This document shows, one piece after another, positions 54,196 to 63,691 of a stretch of 64,000 nt of DNA. Position 1 is the stretch's first letter. Every line of letters begins with the position of its first letter. This stretch comes from CAVVGZ01 sp963841845. Its GTDB lineage: Bacteria > Chloroflexota > Anaerolineae > Anaerolineales > Anaerolineaceae. The position numbers and the translations under genes are program-made. The notes under the pieces are model-generated. The model was not told the DNA's origin. It worked only from the letters and a program-made list of their open reading frames with translations, and ran no database searches. The stretch covers positions 1 through 64,000 of the forward strand of contig CAWJEG010000007.1 in NCBI GenBank assembly GCA_963841845.1. Reading direction: 5' to 3'.

Positions 54196-54837
54196 TTAGA
54201 AACCGTCAATGCCCTTTTCAATGATTTCTGCAGGATTACCAATTACCTTTACCCTATCAGGCAAATTTCGGGTAACCATCGAACCTGCACCAATCACACA
54301 TAACTCGCCTATAGTGGTATGTTGGAGGATAATTGCGCCTATTCCCACATAAGTGCGTGAACCAATACTCGCCCCACCCGCAATATTTGCCCCCGTTGAG
54401 ATTACTGAGTAGTCCATTATCCTGCAATCACTGCCGATGAGTGTGCCCCTATTAATAAAAACGTGGTTACCGATAATTGAACCTTTCCCTATCTGGGATC
54501 CTATACCTACCACAATCCCTTCCCCTAATACTGCCGTCTGCGAAACACGCACTGATGGATGGATAAGATTAACAAAAGGTATCCCAAATTCTTTAACCTC
54601 TTGGATCAATTTTGTTTTTTTCATTCTCCCAAGCGAACAAACCGCTTGGCAGGAATCATTCATGTCTTCCAGCTCATCAATCCAATAAACCGGTTTCCCA
54701 AGTAATTTCTGGCCTCGTTCAAATGGAGGCATATTCACCACGAATCCAGCCAATTCAAATTCAGGCATATCCTCGATCATGTCAGCGATATCCGTGGCTA
54801 AGCACCCTGTTCCGAGAATTAGAAGTTTATTGTGCAA
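54196..54837 (-). CDS. NeuD/PglD-like sugar O- or N-acyltransferase
   Basis: 213 aa. N-terminal Rossmann-like PglD region (LLILGTGCLATDIADMIED) and a left-handed beta-helix of hexapeptide repeats (IVVGIGSQIGKGSIIGNHVFINRGTLIG, ISTGANIAGGASIGSRTYVGIGAIIL) ending VKVIGNPAEII. These use acetyl-CoA to acylate amino- or diaminosugars such as bacillosamine or sialic acid. Adjacent to the adenylating enzyme, 39 bases apart. Confidence 0.85.
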   Translation of the reverse strand: MHNKLLILGTGCLATDIADMIEDMPEFELAGFVVNMPPFERGQKLLGKPVYWIDELEDMNDSCQAVCSLGRMKKTKLIQEVKEFGIPFVNLIHPSVRVSQTAVLGEGIVVGIGSQIGKGSIIGNHVFINRGTLIGSDCRIMDYSVISTGANIAGGASIGSRTYVGIGAIILQHTTIGELCVIGAGSMVTRNLPDRVKVIGNPAEIIEKGIDGF

Positions 54838-55175
54838 TATGATTCTCCCATAATATATATTTAACCAGTGAATCCAGCTATTTTATTTGATAAATGAAAA
54901 TTAATAGAATATTGTTGGGTATTCGGGAAAGATTTTATTTGAGGGCACCATTTTCCATTTTTAAATCATATTTAGATAGAAAGTAAATATTTTTGGTAAT
55001 TTTAATATAAATAATCGACTTTATAAGACATTTTCATAATTAATTTTGGTGGAATACGATGATAATAAAAGATATTTTTACATCAACCAACCCTTGTAGG
55101 TCATTTCCCGGAATCTAATGGGTTAAAGTAATGAACTCATTATTAGGATTAATAAACATACTTTTGGGATGATAC
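54838..55175. other. AT-rich intergenic region
   Basis: 338 bases, strongly AT-rich, between two leftward polysaccharide genes. I see no gene, tRNA or clear promoter. Internal promoters are possible because the AT content makes -10-like hexamers frequent. Confidence 0.4.
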
Positions 55176-56297
55176 CTATGACTTTTTTCTCGCTTTCTTT
55201 TCTTGGATCAGTGTATTAAAAAATTCCTTACTCGATTCGTTTTTTAATAATGGATAAAAATATTGAATCATCATGATACCTTGAAGTGAATTGATCTCGA
55301 TTATTTTGAAACCTTCATCAGTGATGATGACATCATACCCCATATATCTCAGCTGCGGTATATATCTGCTTATCTCAAGAATTTTTTCTGTGACTGTTTT
55401 CCAGTGCGGAATATTTCCTTCAAGCAAATACTTTGTATCGGGATGATATTTCACTTGTTCGATTTCCCTGTCGATGTCTATGGTTCCCCCGGAAAAACCG
55501 CCTGTTTCTTGATCCACCAGGCAATTTATCCCGTAATACCCTTCTATAACACCCATACTTTTTCTGCCGAATTCGATATAGGAAGCCACAATCCTTGGAA
55601 GGTGGTTACGTTCCCGAATGACCATAATCCGCATCGTATCCGGAGAATCGCCCCAGATTTTCCTCAAATCCCGATGGGCCTGAAGATATTCGGTTATTAA
55701 GTACTCCAACCTATCAGTTCTCATCCAGGTATTGATTAATTCCCTAATCTCTGGTTCAGATGAATGTTTATCATTAATAAAATAATTCAGGCCATCATAC
55801 GCCAGTTTGTAAAATCCTATTCCCAGCGATCCAGAAACAGGTTTGGCTGCCAAATAGCATTTTGATTGCAGGAGATCAATAATACCCTGAATACTGTGGT
55901 CCAAACCACCGGGGCAGTCTGGTAATCGCAGGATCTCTCCGTTGTAAATATGGTAATAATATTCGGGTAGATACTCTGCAAAAGGCTGTAACAAATATTT
56001 TACGGTCAACTTATCATCAATCCAATGGCTGTACGTGCCATTAATGGGGTGTAATTGATAATAATCAAAATCCGATAAATAATTTGTGTAGTTGTCATCT
56101 GTTAATCCCAGATATGAAATTTTATCTGAGAGGAAACCGCGTTTTTGAGCCCATAATTTTTGGGGAAATGTAATCAATTTATTATTAAATATATCGTCAT
56201 ACCGCATCATGAATAATTGATACGCACAGTTTGGATTGTAAAACGAAGATCTCATTAACCTCACAAGTAAATTTATGGAAATTTCCTTTATCGTCAT
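55176..56297 (-). CDS. ATP-grasp protein (sugar-transfer-associated type)
   Basis: 373 aa. Matches the 'sugar-transfer associated ATP-grasp' family: GYLAAKPVSGSLGIGFYKL-like block at KCYLAAKPVSGSLGIGFY, LITEYLQAHRDLRKIWGDSPDTMRIMVI and a terminal metal-binding YDVIITDEGFKIIEINS. ATP-grasp ligases use ATP to couple a carboxylate to an amine or hydroxyl. In this locus it could ligate an amino or hydroxy acid to a sugar. Its ribosome-binding site is weak. Confidence 0.8.
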   Translation of the reverse strand: MTIKEISINLLVRLMRSSFYNPNCAYQLFMMRYDDIFNNKLITFPQKLWAQKRGFLSDKISYLGLTDDNYTNYLSDFDYYQLHPINGTYSHWIDDKLTVKYLLQPFAEYLPEYYYHIYNGEILRLPDCPGGLDHSIQGIIDLLQSKCYLAAKPVSGSLGIGFYKLAYDGLNYFINDKHSSEPEIRELINTWMRTDRLEYLITEYLQAHRDLRKIWGDSPDTMRIMVIRERNHLPRIVASYIEFGRKSMGVIEGYYGINCLVDQETGGFSGGTIDIDREIEQVKYHPDTKYLLEGNIPHWKTVTEKILEISRYIPQLRYMGYDVIITDEGFKIIEINSLQGIMMIQYFYPLLKNESSKEFFNTLIQEKKARKKS

Positions 56298-56510
56298 CTT
56301 TTCTCCATAAGCATTAAGACGCTATATATTGAACCTTTTATTAAGATTTTAAGGGATTCATCTGGATAAAATCAATATCCTTTAACAAAAATAGATACTG
56401 TAAATGAATTTCATCCTTTGGTGAGATATGGCAATTTACAATTAACAAATAACGAATCCCCCTTTCCCCAGGAAAATCAGGAATGCAAGGATATCGATAT
56501 CTTTAACAAA

Positions 56511-57425
56511 CTAAAAATCCCCCTGGCGGTACGCAGGAAACCAGGTTGTATCAAATCCTTTCCTTTTGTTGACCATTTCGGTATATTTATCTATATCCAA
56601 AATTTTTCCGCAAAAATAGGATTTCCCGGTTTGATTTGACCACCCCATTTTAAAGTAATCCAGGCCTGTCAGTTGTTCCTGATTGTTACCGGTGGGTCCG
56701 CCAAAATTCACCCAACGCACAAATTGCGATAGATGCTGCAGGGCGAACCATTTCACTGCATAGGCAGCGCCCAATTTATATCCCTCATCACTGAAAGCAG
56801 AAAGATGTGCGTAGGCAACATCATCCTGCAGGAAGAAAATATTACCTCCCACAACATTGCCTGTATGGATTACACGAAAATAGATGGTATTTGGGATGGA
56901 GAGTTGTTTTTCAAAGCTGTTATTAGAAAATGCACGAATGCCTTTGATTTGATGGCGGCTAATCAAATCCCCATAGAGTTGAACCCACTCATTAAGATCA
57001 ATATCGGGTGAAACCATCATCTCCACCTCAAGGTTCCTTAAAGCCCGGCGTGCACTGCGCCGGTGCCCTTTCGATACCGTATCATTCAAAGGCAAAGAAA
57101 GATCCAGAATATAATGGTCCTTGTATGGGCGGAAAATCTCGAAATACTGTCCATACTCTTCATGAGGAAACCTTGAAAATGGCCCTATTACCAGGGAAAG
57201 ACTTACAAATTGGTTTTTTAAAACCTCTAAATCACCAATAAGACTTTCCCAGTTATCACAAAAAAACAAAGGATAAAGGCCCATAGCATCATGGTAGGCT
57301 GTACCAGGTATCTCACGCTCCAAAATCCACCCCTGGCAACCGGGCAAAAAGCGGGGGACGCCGAATTCCGCTAATGACGCTGCATAAAGCGGATTTGAAT
57401 AACCAGACAAATTGGTTGGGTACAT
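56511..57425 (-). CDS. FemAB/GNAT-fold transferase
   Basis: 304 aa. A GNAT/FemAB-like fold with a C-terminal signature WVNFGGPTGNNQEQLTGLDYFKMGW preceded by GYKLGAAYAVKWFALQHL and GGNIFFLQDDVAYAHLSAF. It resembles the other FemAB-like gene at 50207 in layout but is clearly diverged. It likely acylates an aminosugar. Nine bases downstream of the DegT-type aminotransferase, suggesting the two act in sequence. Confidence 0.78.
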   Translation of the reverse strand: MYPTNLSGYSNPLYAASLAEFGVPRFLPGCQGWILEREIPGTAYHDAMGLYPLFFCDNWESLIGDLEVLKNQFVSLSLVIGPFSRFPHEEYGQYFEIFRPYKDHYILDLSLPLNDTVSKGHRRSARRALRNLEVEMMVSPDIDLNEWVQLYGDLISRHQIKGIRAFSNNSFEKQLSIPNTIYFRVIHTGNVVGGNIFFLQDDVAYAHLSAFSDEGYKLGAAYAVKWFALQHLSQFVRWVNFGGPTGNNQEQLTGLDYFKMGWSNQTGKSYFCGKILDIDKYTEMVNKRKGFDTTWFPAYRQGDF

Positions 57426-57434
57426 TTTTTCAAC

Positions 57435-58520
57435 TCAGGAGATATTTTCCAGCAGAATGGCACAGATCCCTTTAACATCTTCCGGAGATAATTCTGCATA
57501 CAGGGGAAGGCACAACACACGGGCAGAGACATCTTCGGCAGTGTGCATGATAACCGGTGGGAGATATGGCAGTTTGTTCAACGATGGATAGAAATATCGG
57601 CGCGGGAAGATGTTGTGCTGGATCAGGGCATTTCTGGCCTTCATGAGGTCTTCAGAGCTATTAAACAGGACCGGGTAATAGGCATAATTGTAATCCGTTT
57701 GTTCAGGGCAAGGCGGGTGGATGATGGCAGAACCATTCAGGTACTGATCGTATAACTCGCAGATCGTTTTTCGTATGGAGATTAAATCGGGTACTCTTGG
57801 CAATACACATAATCCCATGGCTGCGTGAAGCTCCGAATTTTTACCATTGACCCCCAATCCCAGAAAGTCTTCTTCCCCTTTGTGTCCAAAATTGATTAAA
57901 TATTTGATACGGTGAGCAAGCCCATCATCATTGGTTACCAGTGCTCCGCCCTCCCCGGTATGGAACAACTTGGTGGCGTGAAAGCTAAGTGTGGCGATAT
58001 CCCCATAATTCATAAGGGATGTACCCTTATAATTAACCCCAAATGCATGGGCAGCATCGTAAATAACTTTAAGCCGGTACTTGTCAGCTATTTGCTGAAT
58101 ACGCTCCACCTTACATGGGTAGCCATATACATGCGTCGCCAGGATAGCCGTTGTCCTTGGAGTTATCGCCGCTTCAATCAAATCCGGATTCATTGTTAAT
58201 GTTTTAGGATTTATGTCCACAAAAACCGGCTGGCAGCCTTCCCAGACAATAGAGGAAGTGGTCGCTACATAGGAAAAAGGCGTGGTTAGGATTTCGCCTG
58301 ATAAATTCAACGCCTTTATGGCAACTTGCAGCGCAATGGTACCGTTGGTAACAAAATGAATGTGCTTCACATTCAGGAATTCACGAAGCTTCAATTCCAA
58401 CTCTTTGGCTAAAGGACCAAAATTGGTTACCTGGTGTGTTTCCCAAACGCGTTCCAGATAGGTAAAATATTCTGCAATAGGGGGTAGGTAAGTTTTGGTA
58501 ACCCTGATCTCGGGCTTCAT
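57435..58520 (-). CDS. DegT/DnrJ/EryC1/StrS sugar aminotransferase
   Basis: 361 aa, typical length. PLP aminotransferase motifs: HFVTNGTIALQVAI, YDAAHAFGVNYKGTSL (PLP-ring Asp) and LSFHATKLFHTGEGGALVTND with the PLP Lys. These enzymes convert nucleotide keto-sugars to amino-sugars using glutamate or glutamine. It makes the amine that FemAB-, NeuD- and ATP-grasp-type neighbours could acylate. Confidence 0.9.
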   Translation of the reverse strand: MKPEIRVTKTYLPPIAEYFTYLERVWETHQVTNFGPLAKELELKLREFLNVKHIHFVTNGTIALQVAIKALNLSGEILTTPFSYVATTSSIVWEGCQPVFVDINPKTLTMNPDLIEAAITPRTTAILATHVYGYPCKVERIQQIADKYRLKVIYDAAHAFGVNYKGTSLMNYGDIATLSFHATKLFHTGEGGALVTNDDGLAHRIKYLINFGHKGEEDFLGLGVNGKNSELHAAMGLCVLPRVPDLISIRKTICELYDQYLNGSAIIHPPCPEQTDYNYAYYPVLFNSSEDLMKARNALIQHNIFPRRYFYPSLNKLPYLPPVIMHTAEDVSARVLCLPLYAELSPEDVKGICAILLENIS

Positions 58521-58716
58521 ATTTTAATTTTACCTTACTTCGAGTATCAAATTGGTTACGATTCCCCTGGTTTCATTTCCAAATCCATCCGGGACTTTTT
58601 TTACAATTGAGGAAACCCCCCGAAAATCTTTATCTGTTATCAAGAAATAAAAGAACCAATTCTCCTGGACTTCTCTTTAACCAATAGATTATTTGGCTGA
58701 TATAAGGAATCCGATA

Positions 58717-59700
58717 TTATTTTTTTAATAATCTCTTGATTTTTCCTTTAATTAAACCGGCTGTTGCATTGTATTGGTTTTGGAAATGTTGAAGCCTTGC
58801 CTTGAGATCATCTATCCGTCTATTCGGAGGATGGGCAAGCCGTACATGATTAACCATTTGATCGAAAATAAATTCGCTATAAAAATTTTCTTCAAATTTA
58901 TTTAATTTTTCTGGATCCTTAATAAAGCTTGTACCAGTCTTATACCTGTCATATTGAACATGCCAGCCTTTTTCCCTTTCCAGTGGGTTATAGCGCGATT
59001 GCCTCTCCTGGTGGATTTTTCTCTCACCGTGAGCCTGGGAGCGGATCGGATAATGCCGCAGGATAAATTGATATGGGAATACCTTCCTCCCGGGGAAATT
59101 AATCGTATGACCGCCTGTATCCGATAAATTTATCGGGACATGCAGGTTTTTCCAGGTATTCGTGTGATAATAATCTGTTATTGCATCATCGAAATAGAAA
59201 TATTGAAAATATTTAATTAAATCCGACCCCGGTTTAAAATCATTATCTACCGGATGGAATTCCAATACGGCATAATCAATTGCATTAAAACCCAATTGAT
59301 CCACGATATAAACTCCGTCCTTTAAGCTGATGCCTTTCCAGGGAAACTCACATATTTCATCTGCATCATTGTGCATAAACCAGTCTGCATCCAGCACTTT
59401 ACTGAGTTCTTCTTTTCTTTTTAAAATATCTCCCCAGTCATAGGTGCCGGAAGGACCTTCGGCAGGCCAACGTTCAATGCCAACAATACCTGTCTTAATT
59501 TGTTGGACAAGTTCATAGGTGTTGTCAGTCGACCAGTTGTCAATGATGTACACACTTATCCCCTCATTGACCAGGTGACCGATAACCGGAACAATCACAT
59601 CTTCCTCGTTGAAGGTTGAAATAATCGCAATCACTTGGAAATTGGTAGGGATATGAGGTTTCACAGATAGATTATTTAGCATAAATTCCATACCCGCCAA
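58717..59700 (-). CDS. Family 2 glycosyltransferase-like protein
   Basis: 327 aa. An N-terminal GT2-like Rossmann domain: VIAIISTFNEEDVIVPVI, VYIIDNWSTDNTYELV and WFMHNDADEICE with the DAD metal motif. The remainder is a helical and Tyr/Arg-rich region without recognised domain (PIRSQAHGERKIHQERQSRYNP). It could act on sugars, or like some family members on lipids. Part of the leftward polysaccharide operon. Confidence 0.8.
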   Translation of the reverse strand: MAGMEFMLNNLSVKPHIPTNFQVIAIISTFNEEDVIVPVIGHLVNEGISVYIIDNWSTDNTYELVQQIKTGIVGIERWPAEGPSGTYDWGDILKRKEELSKVLDADWFMHNDADEICEFPWKGISLKDGVYIVDQLGFNAIDYAVLEFHPVDNDFKPGSDLIKYFQYFYFDDAITDYYHTNTWKNLHVPINLSDTGGHTINFPGRKVFPYQFILRHYPIRSQAHGERKIHQERQSRYNPLEREKGWHVQYDRYKTGTSFIKDPEKLNKFEENFYSEFIFDQMVNHVRLAHPPNRRIDDLKARLQHFQNQYNATAGLIKGKIKRLLKK

Positions 59701-59775
59701 ATCTCCCCTGGGGATAAAGATGAGTGATAAATCACAGGGTCATTAAAGTATATCTACCATATTAAACAATTGATG

Positions 59776-60855
59776 CTAACCACCTTTGAAAAATTTGGAG
59801 ATCTTTCCAAGATTATAAGCACCCCGGCTCCCGGGGGGAAACATTTTTCTTTTGGTTCTTCGTAATTTCAGCGTTAGGTTATGGATCCTGTTAGGTTTGA
59901 TAGTAGATAGCTCGTTCTCAACCTCAGCAATCCTTTGTTGTTGATCCGATAAGACTGCCACCAGACCTTGAATTGAATTGTTATGGCCAATCAAGTTGCG
60001 ATCACCTGTCTTAGAGGTACCTGTTAGTTCCGGAACAATCATTTTTATGTTACCTGTATTGATTAAATACCGGATAACTGCCCGTCGGGTTGTAATTTCA
60101 TCTCCAACCTGACCAGGCATTACCACCTCATAGCTCTCATACATTGCCTTTAAATAACTGCCCTCAGGTGGTGCACACTTGAGATCAATTCCCATTCGAT
60201 CAAACATGGCATGCCACAAGTGCAGGAAGATGGCATTGGAACACCTCCCCTGAACCATATCATAAAACTCGGGCAGCCAGAGATAGTGGATCTCCGTATT
60301 CTGGATAGGGTATACCTGGTCGGTATTCCCAAGATGATTGAGTGGTTTGTCTCCGTTAAGGACTTCTGTTAATAATTTTGGTCCGAGTTGGCCCCATACC
60401 TGCAGATATTTGGACCGCTTGATACTTTGTTCAAGAAGGTTTTCTAGTCTGGGATCTCCAACCGGAAATTTCAATATGGCGCCGTTGATTTCTCCAGGTG
60501 CTTGTTCTGCCCAGAAATAATCACAAGCCGGTATTTCATTGCTCAAACAAAGTACGTCCGTATCAACCCACCAGCCGCCTTGCTCAAGCAGCAATTTGTA
60601 CCGGAATATATTCGAAAATCCGGAAGGGGAATTATCAAATATAAATAGCTGGTTAATCGGAAGGATCTTGTTGGCATCTTCTTTGATTACACCTTCAGGC
60701 AGCTCTACTTGGTGGTATGTAAACACTCTCACCTTGTGGCCATGGCTAAGGAATGACTTGATGCATGCCATCTCCAGGGGGGATAAATTATCCCCATGCC
60801 AGAACATATTGAATGTTTCATGCACTTTATTGTCCGCCAGGCTTGAATTGTCCAT
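59776..60855 (-). CDS. Capsular polysaccharide glycosyltransferase (DXD, Gly_transf_sug/Caps_synth type)
   Basis: 359 aa. The catalytic part has FWHGDNLSPLEMACIKSFLSHGH, YKLLLEQGGWWVDTDVLCL (DTD metal motif) and CDYFWAEQAPGEINGAI, as in the GT32-like Caps_synth family. Residues about 280-330 form a helix (SIQGLVAVLSDQQQRIAEVENEL). It is the first gene of the leftward polysaccharide operon; the promoter probably lies in the 600-base gap to its right. Confidence 0.85.
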   Translation of the reverse strand: MDNSSLADNKVHETFNMFWHGDNLSPLEMACIKSFLSHGHKVRVFTYHQVELPEGVIKEDANKILPINQLFIFDNSPSGFSNIFRYKLLLEQGGWWVDTDVLCLSNEIPACDYFWAEQAPGEINGAILKFPVGDPRLENLLEQSIKRSKYLQVWGQLGPKLLTEVLNGDKPLNHLGNTDQVYPIQNTEIHYLWLPEFYDMVQGRCSNAIFLHLWHAMFDRMGIDLKCAPPEGSYLKAMYESYEVVMPGQVGDEITTRRAVIRYLINTGNIKMIVPELTGTSKTGDRNLIGHNNSIQGLVAVLSDQQQRIAEVENELSTIKPNRIHNLTLKLRRTKRKMFPPGSRGAYNLGKISKFFKGG

Positions 60856-61464
60856 TACTGGTTCCCGAATTTTAAGTATTTAATGGTTTAAATCGCAGCG
60901 GTACCATTATTTTATAGAATTTACGGCAATTTTCCAGAGAATCACCTGATTATTATGAGTTCTTCGAAATTTGCCTTGACCAACCGGGATAAATTTATGC
61001 CAGGATTGTCCCGGAATTTTCCATAATCAACATCGGTATTTCCTCGTTAAATACATGAAGCAAGAACATAGCATCCAATTTCAACAAGGGGTTTATTCAG
61101 GATTACTCCAGATTCGTGAAGCAAAAAAGAAGTCCCGGGTAAAGATTATTTCTAAATAACCATAGTTTCTCTTTAGGAATGAAAGGGAAAAATCCGTTGT
61201 TAGTAGAAAGTGCATCAGGGCCAATATCCTTCTTTCGTGAATACCATTATTTTTATTCCACGTTCAAATTAAAGGTAACTCGTGTATTATAACATCCGCT
61301 CTTAATGAGAAAATTTCTGTAATTCCAATTTATTTACAGATTTTTTCAAATTGGGATGCCTGAACCCTCGAATCTGCTGCCATAATGATAGATGGTATAA
61401 TCCAGGCGTTTGAAGTTGCGTTGAATTTCACTCAACAAAGATTTATCCAGGCAGAGAATACTTT
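60856..61464. other. Intergenic region between the divergent polysaccharide operon and exporter genes
   Basis: 609 AT-rich bases between divergent transcripts. A TATAAT at 61396-61401, 64 bases before the wzm start, has no good -35. No ORF, RNA or repeat was recognised. It presumably carries promoters for both operons. Confidence 0.45.
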
Positions 61465-62340
61465 TTGATTAATTTATCTACAACACCAAAAGATCAAATT
61501 TTGCCCGATGGTGACTTTAAACCCCCATCCGTCATAATTCAAGCACAGCAAGGTTGGGGCCGTTTGCAGCTCAAGGAACTCTGGCAGTACCGGTCGCTTC
61601 TGCGCACACTTATCCTTCGAGATACAAAATCGCGCTATCGCGCCACTGCTGTAGGCCCGTTTTGGTTCATTATTGGACCCTTTATTAATATGGTCATATT
61701 AAGCCTCGTATTCGGCAGGATGGCTCAGTTTGATTCGGAAGGGATGCCATACCCAATATTCTTATATACTGCAACCTTGCCCTGGTCTTTATTTGCCAAT
61801 TCGTTTGAGCGGGCACGTGGCAGTCTCCTGGAATATATGTCATGGATTTCCAAAGTTTACATACCCCATCTCATGATCCCTTTAGTTTCTATAGGAACAA
61901 ACCTTTTGGAATGGGCTATTTCATTTTTGATTCTGCTGGGATTGATGGTCTTCTATCAAATTCACATTACCTGGAGTATTCTGCTTTTACCCTTCTACCT
62001 GGTGTTAGCCCTGGTTTCAGCGCTTTCACTAAGTTTATGGGTGGCTCCTCTCTCAGTGCCCTTCCGGGATGTGGGCCGCTTCTCCAGTTACGTAATTCAG
62101 GCCCTTTATTTCCTGACTCCAATTGTCTATTCCAGCGAGATCATACCTGAAGAATGGTTGTGGGCATACCAGCTGAATCCAATGTACTGGGTAGTAGAAG
62201 GATTCCGCTGGATCTTTCTGGGGACTGGCCAGGGACCGCAGTGGTATATGCTGATCCCTATCGGAATGGTGATCGCCTTATTAATCAGCGGAGCCTATGT
62301 TTTTGAACGGTTCAGCAGGAATATTGTGGATATCCAGTGA
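61465..62340 (+). CDS. wzm: Polysaccharide ABC transporter permease (Wzm)
   Basis: 291 aa. ABC-2 permease with six membrane segments: YRATAVGPFWFIIGPFINMVIL near the N-terminus, FANSFERARGSLLEYMSWISKVYIPHLMIPL and a C-terminal PIVYSSEIIPEEWLWAYQLNPMYWVVEGFRW, all characteristic of Wzm/TagG exporters. It moves lipid-linked polysaccharide across the membrane with Wzt. The start is a TTG at 61465; no upstream ATG is available. Confidence 0.9.
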   Translation: MINLSTTPKDQILPDGDFKPPSVIIQAQQGWGRLQLKELWQYRSLLRTLILRDTKSRYRATAVGPFWFIIGPFINMVILSLVFGRMAQFDSEGMPYPIFLYTATLPWSLFANSFERARGSLLEYMSWISKVYIPHLMIPLVSIGTNLLEWAISFLILLGLMVFYQIHITWSILLLPFYLVLALVSALSLSLWVAPLSVPFRDVGRFSSYVIQALYFLTPIVYSSEIIPEEWLWAYQLNPMYWVVEGFRWIFLGTGQGPQWYMLIPIGMVIALLISGAYVFERFSRNIVDIQ

Positions 62341-62341
62341 G

Positions 62342-63613
62342 ATGAACGAGACAGCAATAAAAGTAGAAGGATTAGGAAAACGTTACCGCATCGGTGCTCT
62401 GAAAAAGGATGACCAAAAACGGAGTCTACCAGGCAGATTGTTTTCTACATTCGATTATTTATCCCGTATGCTGCGGGAACCAACGACGGAGGAGACACTT
62501 TGGGCATTGCGGGATGTTTCCTTTGAGGTCAAACAGGGCGAGGTTTTAGGTGTCATCGGGCAAAACGGGGCAGGAAAAAGTACCTTACTAAAGTTAATAA
62601 GCCGGATCACCCAACCCACTACCGGCAGGATCGAGCTTTACGGTAGAGTCGGATCTATGCTCGAGGTCGGCACGGGATTTCACCCGGAATTGACAGGTAG
62701 GGAAAATATCTTCGTTAACGGCGCCCTGATGGGAATGACCCCCGAGGAAATAAACCGCAAGTTTGATGCCATCGTTGAGTTTTCCGGAGTTGAAAAATTT
62801 TTAGATACGATGGTGAAATATTACTCCAGCGGGATGTATGTGCGCCTGGCTTTTGCCGTGGCTGCCCACCTTGAACCAGAGATTCTGGTTGTAGATGAGG
62901 TGCTGGCAGTTGGAGATGCAGAATTCCAGAAAAAAAGTCTTGGAAAGATGGATGAAATAACGAAGGGCGGGCGGACGATTCTATTTGTAAGCCACAATAT
63001 GGTAGCAATCAGGAGCCTCTGTCATAATGCAATGCTTATGGAAAACGGTTCGGTTTCGATGTATGGAAAAACCGAGGATGTTGTTGAGAATTATTTGCAA
63101 TCCCAGGATAACAATTTACTCCTCCAGGAGTGGAATGATCCCTCCACAGCTCCCGGAAATGATTTGGTACGAATTAAACGGGTCTGGCTGAACCCGGAGA
63201 ATTCTGTTGATGATAAGAAAATTACAGATACCAAACCCATTCAAATTGGTGTTGAGTACTGGAACCTCACCGGTATTAATCTTTCGATAATTCTCTATTT
63301 CGTATTGGAAGATAATGTTGTCGCTTTTACCAGTGGATCCTACTTATCCCCGGAATGGAATCATTTTTCAAGCAAGAAAGGTGTGATCAGGAGTGTATGC
63401 GAGGTGCCGGGAAACCTATTAAACACTTCGACTTATAAGGTAAATATCTTTTTTGTTAGAAATATGCGAGGGATTGTTTATAAAATGCCTAGCGCTATCA
63501 TTTTTTCGGTTCTTGAAAATGAAGGACGCGAATTTGGCTGGTTAGGCAAAATTCCGGGTGTCATAAAACCTGTCTTGAAATGGCAATCAGAATTTATTCC
63601 AGAAAATGCATGA
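62342..63613 (+). CDS. wzt: Polysaccharide ABC transporter ATP-binding protein (Wzt) with C-terminal recognition domain
   Basis: 423 aa from the ATG at 62342, one base after the wzm stop; an upstream ATG overlaps wzm. ATPase: Walker A VIGQNGAGKSTLL, signature YYSSGMYVRLAFAVA, Walker B ILVVDEVLAVGD and switch His in FVSHNMVAI. The C-terminal 160 residues form a beta-rich domain like the Wzt domain that reads the chain's terminal modification. Export is thus of the ABC-dependent kind with a termination signal, although the Wzx/Wzy-like initiating enzyme elsewhere suggests a mixed or second pathway. Confidence 0.92.
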   Translation: MNETAIKVEGLGKRYRIGALKKDDQKRSLPGRLFSTFDYLSRMLREPTTEETLWALRDVSFEVKQGEVLGVIGQNGAGKSTLLKLISRITQPTTGRIELYGRVGSMLEVGTGFHPELTGRENIFVNGALMGMTPEEINRKFDAIVEFSGVEKFLDTMVKYYSSGMYVRLAFAVAAHLEPEILVVDEVLAVGDAEFQKKSLGKMDEITKGGRTILFVSHNMVAIRSLCHNAMLMENGSVSMYGKTEDVVENYLQSQDNNLLLQEWNDPSTAPGNDLVRIKRVWLNPENSVDDKKITDTKPIQIGVEYWNLTGINLSIILYFVLEDNVVAFTSGSYLSPEWNHFSSKKGVIRSVCEVPGNLLNTSTYKVNIFFVRNMRGIVYKMPSAIIFSVLENEGREFGWLGKIPGVIKPVLKWQSEFIPENA

Positions 63614-63691
63614 TAAGGATAAAAAATATCGGGGCATGAAACCTGGAAATTATTTTTTTAATAGTGATTTACTAACGGATTTCCTCAGCAA

